Shown here piece after piece: positions 24,510-36,105 of a stretch of DNA of 64,000 nt. This stretch comes from Trileptium ribeirensis (taxonomy: Eukaryota > Nematoda > Enoplea > Enoplida > Thoracostomopsidae), in assembly GCA_030248225.1 (NCBI GenBank), contig JASANE010001461.1, positions 41,492 through 105,491 of the forward strand, given 5' to 3'. The position numbers and the translations under genes were made by a program. Under the pieces are notes generated by a model that made no database searches, was not told the DNA's origin, and was given only the letters and a program-made list of their open reading frames with translations. The number at the start of each line of letters is the position of its first letter. Positions within the stretch are counted from its first letter, which is position 1.

Positions 24510-25400
24510 AAAATTTCTATGACTGAAAATATTTTATTAAAAATTAATAGAATATCATGAAGCTTATCTATTATACCACCGTACTCGTAGTCCCAAGTTA
24601 ACAAAAATGAATCTGAAGTTTCGTTCAAATTTTGTCATCTTTTGGCATAAAACAGTCAACTTACACCTCCTCTTAAGCCCTAGGCGATAAACACAGGAAA
24701 TGAAAGAATATTTCGATGTAAAGTGTCTGAGAGCAATATTCTGGTTAAATTTACAGTGAATTTGGCCTGAAAATCATGTTTATCTTGGTTTTTTATGTTT
24801 GAAACCAGATTGTAAAGTTAAAGATTTCAGTGAAAGTTTAAAACCTTACTATACTAAATTAATTAACAAAATGAGTACACATATAAATAAAATTATAATC
24901 ATATTACACATTTTCGTTTAAATTTTTTTAAAGGATTATGACGTTTTGGGCCGTGTCAAGCTGGCTTTCGCAAAAAAACTTCAAAAAATATAAAAAGACC
25001 CTGATTTGAGGACCCCGGGTTAGGGTGGTGGCCACACAGTGTTCTAATCCTTTTCTCCAGCTAAAACCAAAGACCCACATCTCAGCTAATGCAATTAAAT
25101 GCAGAAATATGGTTATAAATTGGAACCTAATTTTAAAGGACACTAATAGCGCAGATTACCATTATGGTGGTGCTCCAATTTTGTGCAAAAATGTTTAAGA
25201 ACTCAAGCCTGGAACTATAAATTTAGTATGTTTGCATGCTCAATTTATTTCTAATTAGCGACAAAGGAAAACATGCATTTTAGTAACATTAACCAATGCT
25301 ACTGTGCGTTCATTTCACATATGCAGCTCAAACGAATTGGTTGACATGGTTCTCCATGCATAAAATAATTAAGAAAAATATGTCTTAGATGAACATAACA
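24510..25400. other. AT-rich intergenic, no gene seen
   Basis: Short unsupported frames only. Confidence 0.3.
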
Positions 25401-25621
25401 CACTAGGTGACAATCCGGGTTATTATGCCGAAGCTGTAGGCTGGCCATGATGATTGCCCTTTACACCACCCATCATCTTATCCGCCTAGACTAGAGTCTA
25501 GTACCTGTTTAACGGTACTGCGAAGCAATTGCGGCTGAGTCCCTTGCCCTGACCATAGTATTCGAACTCCTGACTTCACGATTATGAAGCAGGCGCTCTA
25601 AACACTCGGCTACGCGGCCAC
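25401..25621 (-). repeat. tRNA-derived SINE
   Basis: Read on the minus strand from 25621, the head has a tRNA-like A box (TAGCCGAGTGTTTAGAGCG) and, after an anticodon-like arm with loop TTCATAA, a B box (GGAGTTCGAATAC, complement of 25558-25570). Acceptor pairing is poor, so it is not a functional tRNA. A tRNA-unrelated body continues to about 25400. RNA polymerase III would read it from the two internal boxes. The loop CAT suggests a Met-type ancestor, but decay makes this uncertain. Confidence 0.6.
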
Positions 25622-25806
25622 AAGCCACCACGCGACTATTGCGCACATAGACTATGAATGTTCTTCACAGAAAGGTTAAAAAATTCCAGGGTGTCCTATG
25701 ATTAGAACATGTTCTACCTTATGTTCATTACATAATACATACAACTGGTTTAAGTCCAAACTGGTGGTATAATCTCCGCAATCCAAACCGTACCCGGATG
25801 GATTAC

Positions 25807-26446
25807 AGGGTGCCCGCGGCTTCGCAGGCTCAATTTTTCAGGTTTTCAAGTTTTTTTACAAAAATTTTCAGGTTTTTATTTACCGAATTTTTTTTCGCGT
25901 TCTTGTAGGCGTCCTAACATCAAACTGCCGACGTAGCATCCGTACTTTTTGCTTGAATATGGCCGATAAATACACATACGTTATATACGATAAATACACT
26001 CTTGTTGCTGCTGCGCATCGGTGGCGGTCGCTGATGAGGTTGGGACATCAGATCCATGTGGTAATGCGAGAATGGAAGCTATAGTCTGAGAACCCGACGC
26101 AGCCTTAGCTGCAGCAACGTGGCCCGCACCTTTCATATGCTTGTGTAGTGCTTGAACCCCCATGATGCCCAGGTTGACAGATTTGCAGCATAGCGAGCAT
26201 TTGGCGACATGTATATCAGTCGATTTCTGCAGCCAGTTCTTAAAAGCGAGATAAATTTTGTCGTTGAGCCAAGATTCTTTGAATGAACACCGCATAGTTA
26301 ATTGTGTATATAGTATGTTACAAAAAAATCACGTTTTAATTCGCCATTTTTCAGTTTTTTTCCATTTTTAAAACTAACGGCCTCGAAAAATCAGGTTTTT
26401 CAGGGTTTTTAGTCAAAATCATGTTTTTTCAGGTCGCCGGGCACCC
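25807..26446 (-). mobile_element. hAT derivative with perfect 8-bp duplication
   Basis: Ends AGGGTGCCCGCGGC (left) and GGGTGCCCGGCGAC (right, reversed) form terminal inverted repeats, each followed by 'caggttttt'-type subterminal repeats. The element is flanked by a perfect 8-bp duplication TGGATTAC (25799-25806 and 26447-26454), as for hAT. It is 640 bp and keeps one coding exon on the minus strand (25981-26295), so it is an internally deleted copy of a larger autonomous hAT unlike the one at 0.7-5.2 kb. Confidence 0.85.
25981..26295 (-). pseudogene. hAT N-terminal zinc-finger exon
   Basis: Minus-strand frame starting at ATG (26293-26295): MRCSFKESWLNDKIYLAFKN, then HVAKCSLCCKSVNLGIMG and ALHKHMKGAGHVAAAK. 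This is the C-x2-C ... H-x5-H finger seen at the N-terminus of one group of hAT transposases, where it binds the element's ends. Only this domain remains in the 640-bp element; after a Ser/Ala/Gln linker the frame ends and no catalytic core follows. A short DNA-binding-only product could compete with a full transposase, but expression is not shown. Confidence 0.7.
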
Positions 26447-26454
26447 TGGATTAC

Positions 26455-29400
26455 GAATATATATAAGGATCATTTATTATAAGTGTCATAACAGATTTTT
26501 AGTTCTTTCTTTGAAAATAAGAAGAAAAGTATGAAATATGGCTATATTATTACTAGTGTAACATATGTGACGTACGTGTTAACTACTAACTAGCTCAAGC
26601 ATGGACCGAGGTCCGAAGTTCAAAGTCGGGTGGGCAGCAGGCTGTCGGGCGGAATGGCCTTCGGCTTCCCATGAGGAAGTCGTTACGGGGTGGGGTGCGG
26701 CGCCGTTACAGGGGTGGACACCTGTCAGGGGTAACCCGTACGCCCCATCAGCATCTATGTACCACTTACCCCTTAACATGTGAAGAAAGCACCCTAAACG
26801 ATTGGAAAGTGTAATCACTTGCTTAATGACACGATTCAGTATTCTTCAGTGAAAATGGATTTCTCAGTTTTGTTTTTCAAAATGTCTGGCGGTACGAGCT
26901 ATTGGTAATCAAAATATATTGCGTGGTGTGACTTTTGGTACCCTAGAGTAAGAAACTCGAGACACCTCCTTCCGCCGAAGTGTGCCTGCAGACCCATTGC
27001 TACGGTGGCAAGAAGTGCTCTCTCTCGCACCTCCAGTTGCGGGCTCACTTGCTACGACGAAGAGCTGCCTCTCCGCCTTGGAATTGCTCCACCGTCACCT
27101 GCTTAGTACCTCTGGCTACGGCACTGCGCACCCGTATCAGTCTATTTGCATAAAAATGTTATTAAAATAATACATACGTACATGCGTTCTTTACGCAAAT
27201 AATGCTAATCCAAGTCATGACGGTGATGTATCATCCCATGACGGTCGATTCATGAATATTCCAGCTTTAAAAATATTAAGATTCAAAACACAGTAAACGA
27301 ATTTAACTAAATAAATCTTAAGCAAAAGCGAACCAAATGCATCAGCAACAAAAGTCTTTCATTTGAATAAATATATTGTTTTTTTCGCAGTAATAAGCGT
27401 AATTCTTCGTTGATGAAGCTTTATTACCGACCAGACACGAATCCGCATTGCTTTGTGGCTGAAACAACCAATGTGGAGACCGGCAACGATACACATATAT
27501 CGAAATTGAAACCACCTGCTGCTATCATAGTACAATGACAAAGAATAATGCTTTAAATTATACATGTTCTCGAGGTTGGTGTCGTTTACAGTGCTAGGTA
27601 TTAAGACTGTTAGCAGTGCCGGTCTGCTAAGCTACACCAAATGCCGGCTACGTACGAATGGTCGCCACTGTCTATCCATTTTTACATTGTTCTTTTCAAT
27701 CATTGAATCTCGATTACGGCTAAGTTAGATTCTCCACGCACAGTTTATATATCAGTGATAAACTGGAACCGAAATTAGCGACAACCGTAGCTGCAGATTT
27801 TAGCAGGAACAGGAACCTGGTTTTATCACTCTGTAAAAACAATACTGCAGAATAAATCAAAGTACAATAACGATTTTATTCTTTCCAGGGGTGCGCGACA
27901 GGCTTATAGGATTAAACTGGTTGACCACGTTTGTTCAGTGGTTTTAAACGTAAATTTGTTGAGTCTTTACCACTACGAGGTGCCTTATGTGAAAAGACTA
28001 AATTTTGGCAACAAAATATTCAGAGGAATTTTTAAGTTTAAATGTTCGTAAAGCGGTAGAATGGATCTAGAAGATTCGGCGTGGCGGATATGACTAGTGC
28101 TGGCGTCCTACATTCTGTAAAGCTATTCCTGAAAACTATGATTTATAAAGTTTGAGTTTCCGTCGTTTTGGTGATCAGGAAAGCCGATTTTAATCACCAC
28201 GATTATTGTCCTGCACCAGAAGCTATACGTCTATTTTTATGTGACACTGTCTGAAATCCTGTTCTTTGTATAAATTTCACCAATTTCGGCATCATTTGGC
28301 ACTGACACACGACTGATCACATGCACGTCGACCCCTACACCTTTCTCACACTTGGAAATAAGCTAGTAATATGTGATTAAAATTACAGCTACATTTCTTA
28401 CAATACATTGGTGCGTTTTGTTACTTTTCTGTACATTTGAAAAGAACCCAGGAAGCTCAATTTGAAACGTTGAAATCGGTTCTTCACACAAATTAATCAC
28501 ACTCGCAAAGTTTCCTCTCTCCAGGATTATACAATTAACAGCAATGTAAAATCCAAATTGCCTTATATTGGTGAGCTACGTTAAAGTGTTCAAGTTTGAA
28601 AGTTCCGACAAGTGCGTCTCAGCGAGCCATACAGTGCTATGTACGTTAGGTTAAATAATTTCGTTTGAGAAAAAAAAACAGCAGTTCTACAAAGGCTCAA
28701 AAACGGCCATAAGCATCCATATGGCGTTGTTTTGCTAATAAAACATTTCTTACAGAACTGGACGAAAAAATCTTGCGTAAAGTATCTACATATACTACAG
28801 GGTTAAAAGGATATTACATGGGAATTTCTTAGTCGGCACCACGAAACTGAAAAGTTAACTATTTTTAAAATTTCTTAAACAAACGACATTAATAAATCCT
28901 GATTTTACTGAAGTAGGGGTTTTGGGTATCTTGGAGGACCACATATTCAGGGTCAAAACGACCGAAAACTGATTTTCAATGTTCTTTGCAAAACCGGGTC
29001 ATGTGGATATCCGTGTTTCGCAGACCATAACTCGCAATAGAGGTGACATTGAAAACGGCATTCCGGAATCAGCTCTCAGGAACTATATACTACTTTGGTG
29101 AATATCACTTTTTATGTAGGGTTTTCAGTGCGCTAAATACGATGGTTTGGTTAGGGTCCGGCATGAATACTACGTATCTTTTCATCGTTTATCAGAGCAA
29201 TTCATCCTCTATAATGCTGCTATTGTGAGTATTTACGACGAAGAGTTCGGTCAAAAGAATTTTTTAAATGATCCCACGGGACCCAAAAAGTAAGAAAACG
29301 CAAATATCTCCACAACCACTATATGGATGTTGTCCTGGTCTTTCCACAAATGAGGGAGTGGACCCATAAGCTTCGCGGGATTTTGGCTTCTCTCCCATCT

Positions 29401-31658
29401 AAGTTTTAGCTTCCCCACAGGTCAAGCTTGCCCTTAATTGTTTTGAGATCAAAAAGGATGGTCCTAACAAAAACGGTTCGAACAATACTCCATACAGCTG
29501 CCTATATTATTTTTTTACTATTCAGGGCAAATCCTAAGCGCGGCCTGCAGAAACATACATTTTCAGTAGCTAAATAATAAATATGCAATCAAAGCAAAGA
29601 TACACCATACACGTATTGTAAATAAAAAAAAGATAAAATGGTATTTATAAAACAAGTTATCTTGAAGGTACGGCTTTCGCTGCAGGTTGTAGCTGCCTTC
29701 CAACAGCTCAAGTCTCCAGATGAAATTTTTGCCCATTCGAGAGTCCAGTTATTTTTCTCATTTTGTAGAGCGACTCATCTTCTATACAGCTGCATGTTGT
29801 GTTGTGTTATTGCCACTATTGACGCTGCAGGTTTGGGTGAAAATGGGTTTTTCAATGGGACTGAAAGTGGGACTTTTGATTTCAAAAATACATGAATATT
29901 TCAATATCTCCGCAATCTTTGCTGCAGGGATGCGTGAAACCGGGTTTTATGTGCCCATAAGACCAAAATACATGAAAACGGCAACGTCTCCGAAACCGCT
30001 CGAGGTATGTGGATGTTATTGATATCATTTTGTGTACAGCTATTCATATTCTATGGAGTTGCACATAAGGAGTGATAGTATCAGCTATGGGGCTTGAATA
30101 GTTAATGAGATATACACAATAAGCCAGTACATGTCATCAAATGTTCGTGCAACAGCACTGACATTAAGCTCATTTTGCAAGATGATGCTCAATATAGCTG
30201 TCCTACTAAATTACTTATTAAAAACTCATAATTCATCACATTAACGAAGAGACAACCTATTACTAGGTCTTGTGACGCAAACAATGGGTTCTTACCTTCT
30301 ACCAGATCGACGTTACAAGGCTTCCTAGCTTTATGGTGTTATATATATCAAACACAAAGCCTGTTACCGTGATTACACACAATGACAACTATTAGTTGAA
30401 ACCACGTTCGCATCCATTTCACTCTCGTTTGAGAGATAGTAGTAACAGACTTTTCCAACGTAGAATCGGAGGTAGGGTTTTGGAAAAGGACTCCTAATAC
30501 CATTGACATCTGCGAAAAGGGAGGCCCATTAAATCTTTATTTCATACATTCACAGCTGCCTAGTAACGAAAATGGTCAACAAATGCTGCGTCGCAAGTCT
30601 TAGTAAAATTTGTGGATATTTATTATATTCATGTTTATAAAATGCGAATAATTTTTGGTGTAAATTACTTTCCTTGAGAGTGTAACATTTTTGGTGCAAA
30701 TCACCCACTCTTTCGCTCAAATGACAAATAAGAAAAAATTTAATCGACCGAAAGTAAGGTTTGCACACCGTTGACATCCAGCTACATCCTTGATCCTACG
30801 CAAAAAATGTCGGAATGTTTTATTATGAAACTACTTAATAAATACAGTATCAATTCCTGAACTGACGCAGAGAAGGTCCTCGATACCGAAACTGTCACGG
30901 CTCTGATGTTTACTGATACAAAACTTCTAACACACACATGCAGACCATTAGCTAATACGTATATATATATAAAAGACAATGTACAAAATAAAAAAAAACA
31001 AACATTGATTGAAACCAAAACGCAATTAATTCAGGTCGATACACAGAATGATCCTATTAAAACAAAAACAAGCTATAACCCAGACGAGTTTAACTGATTC
31101 TAGACCAACACCATGAACCAGCGCAAATAGGTCGCAATAACCATAAAATAAAATAAACAACACTTGACGCTGTCGCATAAAGTCTGCAGTCCTAAACTGA
31201 AACCCAAGAAACACAGCGAACATGAAAATAATTGAACAACACAGCTAAATATCTTAATGCAAAATGCCTGTTGCTGCGCCCGGAACTGAACGTAAATAAT
31301 CCTATAATACATTACGTATGTACGAAACACAAAAGCATGCAAAAAGATATACTAAACAAACACATAAACACATTACAAGGAAAAAATAGAGCGACCAGAG
31401 CTTCATCAAATAGCGCTCAGGTGAGAAAAATATTGAGCCTTTAAACGAGCGGCTTTTAGTGACGAATCAGAGTTCGATATCAGCGTTGATACTCAGTGCA
31501 GCTTTACGGTTGATTCGCTCATCTCGTCGCCTGCAGATTCGTAATGGGGCTGTCTCTAGGGTAGGAAATTTGTCGCAGAAGCCCTGCCCAAACACGGCAA
31601 TCAAGAGGACGCACCATATATTTTTATACCGTAAACTTCGAAATACGGAAATTTTATT
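26455..31658. other. Mostly AT-rich intergenic, two GC-richer patches
   Basis: No gene supported. GC-richer patches at 26600-26790 and 26965-27145 lack recognisable domains. A degenerate duplication lies around 29806-29990: two units each carry 'gctgcagg', a 'gtgaaa..gggttt' string and 'aaatacatgaa' about 95 bp apart. Frames at 30906-31342 run on both strands without homology. Confidence 0.35.
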
Positions 31659-33040
31659 AAGCGAAGCGAAGCGTTTTTGTTTTCGTCGGAGGGGGGAAAT
31701 TCGGCACCGTCTGTCTGTCCGTTGAATTCCTCAATAACTACTGGGCCGATTTTAAAAAAACTTTTTTTGTTTGAAAGGCCTAATATCGGAAAGGTGCAAG
31801 ATGTAGATTTTTTTCAAAATTTGCTTTAGTTAATTAGTAATTACGTAATAGCATTTTCAAACAAAAATTGCATATTTTTCAATAAATAATTAGTGTAAAG
31901 CTATTATTGCAGTGCATATACTACATCTCGCCGTGGTGAATGTGAATCTGTTGCTTATTTGCTATTCGAGGAAGTTAAAAACATGCTAATTAGTTAGTTG
32001 ATTAGCTAATTACTAATTTTTAATTAGCTAATTTTTTGAAGATTTTCAAAGTGCTCAAAAATTAATAATAAAGTGCAACCGAGGGTTTTCTATGTCGCTG
32101 ATCACGAATATGACATTTTTGGAACTTTAAAACCTAGATGTATATGCTAATTATTTGATTAATTAACTAGCTAATTCGGTAATTTTGTGGAAATTTTAAA
32201 TCACTTCAAAATTGCTAATTTCTTGCGCTCGGAGGTTTTCAATGTTGCTGATTATGAATATGTGGCTTTTAAAACTCTATGATTTTATCATGGGTCCTAA
32301 TTAGGTAATTAATTAGCTAATTTTTTTAGCTAACGAGTTTTTTGTATGGTGGATTTGACATCCATTGCCTAAAACGTGATACTTATTATATATTGATTAA
32401 ATAGTTAGTTGAAACAGATGTACACACAAATAAGATACCAAATACTTTGCCTGTTGCTCCGCTCACTTTGTGTAATTTATTACGTTTACTAACATTATTA
32501 AAATAGAATGGTATAACCCGTTGTTTTTGGCAATTAATTGCTGAGGTGCACGGATAGTGTATTGACCACAGTAAAAATGGAGCAGGGTCACCATGTAACA
32601 ACTAGTCGGTAGTGGAACTACATTTATGAGCGAAGCTTGGGCTGTGGCATTACGAATGTACTCAATTTTATGTTCTTGTAACTACATTGCATAGGGCATA
32701 GGGCTTTATCATTGGTAAAAATATTATATTTGAATTCTTCGACCCAAAAAACCCTATAATGGTTTGATCGAAACAATTCTATTTCAATAAATAACACAAA
32801 TATTGCAAAATTCTCTATTTTAGCTACATAAAATTAACTAATTAGCTAATTACTAATTAACCACTCAAAATTTTTTAATCCCAACTATCAGGTGCACACT
32901 CTTACATGATAGGCTTTCAAACAAAAAAAGTTTTTAAAATCCGTTCAGTGGTTCTTGAGATTCGTCGGACCGAACGAACGGACGGGCATCGACCTTTTTA
33001 CTCCTAGACAGAAAATAAAAACGCTTCGCTCGGCTTCGCC
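31659..33040. mobile_element. GCGAAGCG-ended inverted-repeat element, about 1.4 kb
   Basis: Left end 'aagcgaagcgaagcgttttt' and right end 'aaaaacgcttcgct' are mutually inverted. Subterminal sequence also pairs: a 'gatttt..aaaaaactttttttgtttgaaagg' block at about 31749-31780 is matched by its inverse at 32915-32940. The interior is full of 'ctaattaattagc' palindromes (31980-32330). The right half (32601-33035) matches 15509-15949 in inverse. No transposase frame, so it is non-autonomous; no clear target duplication found. Confidence 0.7.
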
Positions 33041-33600
33041 GAGCTCCGCTCAATGACAATTAAAATGTAACTAGATTGCTAACACTGTACGCATTCTCAC
33101 TGCGGTCATTGTTCTCGTTGATAGGGCCGCTAGTATTCATGATCTCTTAGTCTGCCATATAGGACTAAACGAACGCTGCTAGCCAAATATCTCCGCATCT
33201 GTGTGCTTGTCTACCAATCTATCTAGTTGTTCAACGTAACATGCTTTTTATGCTGGGCATCGGCGACTTTTAAATATTATTGTAAATGAAGTCAGCTTCA
33301 TAAGACAATATTAAGATGTTATATGATTTAGTCATTTTGTGTAAGGCAAAAATAAAGCTGGCCATTACACAACCCTGCTTATAAAACTAAATCAACTTGT
33401 ATTATTCGACTACAAATCGTACTGTCTGGCACCAAGAATCTTAAATTCAAATGACTTAACAATGGGCGAAGAAAAGATATTTATAATGGACAGGTAACTG
33501 TTCATATTTCTATTTAGCTTAAAACATTGGATGTTTATAACTCTGCCAAAGCATCTATCATAAAATTTTTTTCGATAATTTCTTTTAACACAGCATTACC
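33041..33600. other. Intergenic, no gene seen
   Basis: Nothing recognised apart from the downstream end of the LINE remnant that follows. Confidence 0.3.
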
Positions 33601-33639
33601 TGGTCTACCGAGTGCACAATATTGCTTCGGATACTCAAC

Positions 33640-34670
33640 AGTGGTAAGGTGACCTAATTCGGCCTTATATCAATTCCAAAACCCTATATCATCTAGAAGA
33701 GTTAAAGTGATGTAAATTCAAGTCCTCGATCTTTATATTCAATTGGGGCAATGTGTAATAGCAACTCTATGCCCAAAGTGGGCGAGGAATACATAGCTAG
33801 CTAACCCGTAAACAAGCCAACTTATATATATGTTCTATTTATTTTTCTGGCAAAGCCTTTCTGCTTTATTCTACGCCACCAGACCAGACAACGATAAGTA
33901 ATCTTAGGTAGTATGACCATGTTGCAAATCCATATAACTGCTTGCGCTCTATTACACCTGCTCTTGCCTATAGCCAACTGACAGGCCATTAGAATTCTAA
34001 TGCCTTTATCGATACATCAATCCAGAAGGGTGCCTAAGTATAAATAAGAATTTAACAAAACGCGGAATATTGGACTTCACTTTTGAGAGGAATAGAGCCG
34101 CAAAAATGATCAAGTTGTTAAAGCACATAGGTATGTGATTGCCTTCTGGAGGAGTGAACGGTATGGCTCTTTCACGCATTAACCGTCAAACCACTCTTTG
34201 AAATCACCATTGCAAGACATGTAACGATCTCTGTAATGGAGCTCTGCACACATGTATGGCTCCATGAGTTGCTATTATAGCCCAATCATCAAAGTATGCT
34301 TGAACATACGAACCACAGTTGAGTTTATTTAATTTGACTAGGATTTCATCAACAACATGTGTCCACAGCAATGATTACAAAATTGCTCTATGCGGATAGC
34401 CTCTAGCAGCCACAGAGGCAGCACGCAATCACTGAGCTATATAAGACTGCTACTATTTGAAAGTAGGTTACTCAGTAATATACGTAGACCATCATTTCTG
34501 CTCCATCTTTCAAAAGCGTTACAGATTTTCACATTTGTATTATCGAAAGGCCCACTGATATCAATATAACACACTAATACAAAATTCCTCCTATTGAAAG
34601 AGCTTGTAATTCGTGCAACAACCTCATGTAATGCAGTAACAGCTATGGCAACTGTAAAACAATATGTAAT
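33640..34670 (-). pseudogene. R1/Jockey-like LINE reverse transcriptase remnant
   Basis: Frameshifted minus-strand remnant found by reading all three frames. From 34670 downward: VTALHEVVARI then VCYIDISGPFDN (34540-34580; the first catalytic Asp motif), a glycine-proline block RGYPHRAIL and SLLWTHVVDEILVKLNKL, then YVQAYFDDWAII (34275-34310; the catalytic pair in the order FDD rather than YADD), and finally WICNMVILPKITYRCLVWW (33870-33930), the conserved thumb/tail motif of R1/Jockey-group LINEs. A faint continuation with ELLLHIAPIEY lies near 33740-33770, where an RNase H domain would begin. At least four frame breaks; long dead. The group assignment rests on motif spacing. Confidence 0.75.
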
Positions 34671-34729
34671 TTAGAGAGATGCACACAGCTATTAGCCACC
34701 AAATGCAATCCTTGTTCCTTGAGTAATTG

Positions 34730-34732
<3 letters not shown>

Positions 34733-34786
<54 letters not shown>
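34733..34786. repeat. (TA)n microsatellite
   Basis: An uninterrupted run of alternating T and A of just over 50 bases. It generates a spurious Tyr-Ile frame on the plus strand. Confidence 0.95.
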
Positions 34787-34787
<1 letters not shown>

Positions 34788-35983
34788 CGATTATTGTTAT
34801 TCAAATGTTCAGGTATACAGATGATGAATTGCTCTATAAAATGAGATTAAACAAACCTATGTTCAAGGGATTGCCGAGATATTACAATTTTCGTGTGTTT
34901 TGGGTCCACATGGGCCCATGGAAAACACTTTTTGATAGAACACTGCAGCGTAAATAACTAGTAAATCGCAAGCAAGGGTGATTCGCAACTTTTTTCATTT
35001 TAAAGTTATTTTGTTTAATCACCTGAAACAGGTTGTGTTCGATGAAAATACCACCCTAAAACCTCTTGAACCCTGAACCCATTGAAAACCCTAAAATCTC
35101 GTCAACCCTAAACATACCGAAAACAACTGACAACGCATCAAGTATTACTGCTGGTCTATAGATAACCAAACCATAATATTATTCAGCATACCGTAAAATC
35201 TATATAGACCATTCTTGATGACATGTAAACAATACGTAACCAAATAACAGAAAACAGACTATATTCTTGAAATCTGGTTCATTGACCCTAAGCCCATTGA
35301 AAACCCGCGAAATGTGAACCGCGGACACTAGATAACCATATCATCATATTCAGCCTTAAGAAATATCTATCTCGACCATTCTTGATGCCCTGTACGCAAT
35401 AAATATTCAGGCAAATAAAAACGCACATTTTGGAAAGCGTGTTCGTCGACTAAAAAACTTTGAAATCCAAAGAAAAGGCATAAATAGTCAATTTGGACTA
35501 TAGAAAGCTGCAAAACCATCACACCTAGCGTTCTTCATATCTAATATGCATTCATTGTAAGGTAAAACAAGCAATAACACGGCGAAATTTGAAAAATCGC
35601 TATTTCTGGCACAGAACCATGTTCGGGCCCACAGCGACCCTAGAAATGGTCCCACGAAAAAGTCGTTCTCTGCAAAGTTGCAGATCTTGGTGAGATCTGC
35701 GTGATGTTCTCCATTTTTCGATACGAAGCCTGTGTCGCGCGATATGCGCTGCCAAATACTGGTACTCGTATAGCTACATTTGGTAATGATGAACCCAGTA
35801 TCAACAAAAAGTGAGAAAAGTAGTTATCCGTTAAGGCAGAAAGTAACTTTCAGTGTTTTGCCTCCAAAAATGCATTACTTTGTATTTTATTGTATGAGTA
35901 CAGGGTGATTTAATCAAATTATGTTCAATCGGAGTTTATAGAAACAAGGTTTTTCGCTGTGCTTTAAAATATTTCTTCACGCT
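34787..35983. other. Intergenic with a degenerate direct duplication
   Basis: About 35135-35245 and 35325-35400 are related copies: both contain a 'tagataaccaxaxcat' string, then 'attcagc', then 'gaccattcttgatg'. Around 35060-35120 an 'aaccct' word recurs irregularly; it is too scattered to be telomeric. No gene. Confidence 0.4.
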
Positions 35984-36105
35984 CGTAGCCTTTTAATAGC
36001 TTAAGTACCGAATTTTTTACAGTGCTATAGTCAAATATTATTCCCGTAGCTTTTTAATAGCTTAAGTACCTAATTTTTTACAGTGCTATAGCCAAATATT
36101 ATTCC
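35984..36105. repeat. 61-bp tandem duplication
   Basis: Two copies, 35984-36044 and 36045-36105, differing at three or so positions, containing 'ttttaatagcttaagtacc' and 'gaattttttacagtgctata' or its close variant. Confidence 0.9.

Noticed and set aside
34385..34440. tRNA-like A box on the minus strand
   Set aside because: It lies inside the decayed reverse transcriptase and encodes part of its motif region; no B box follows.
35060..35120. Interstitial telomeric repeat ('aaccct' words)
   Set aside because: Words are irregularly spaced and never in tandem.
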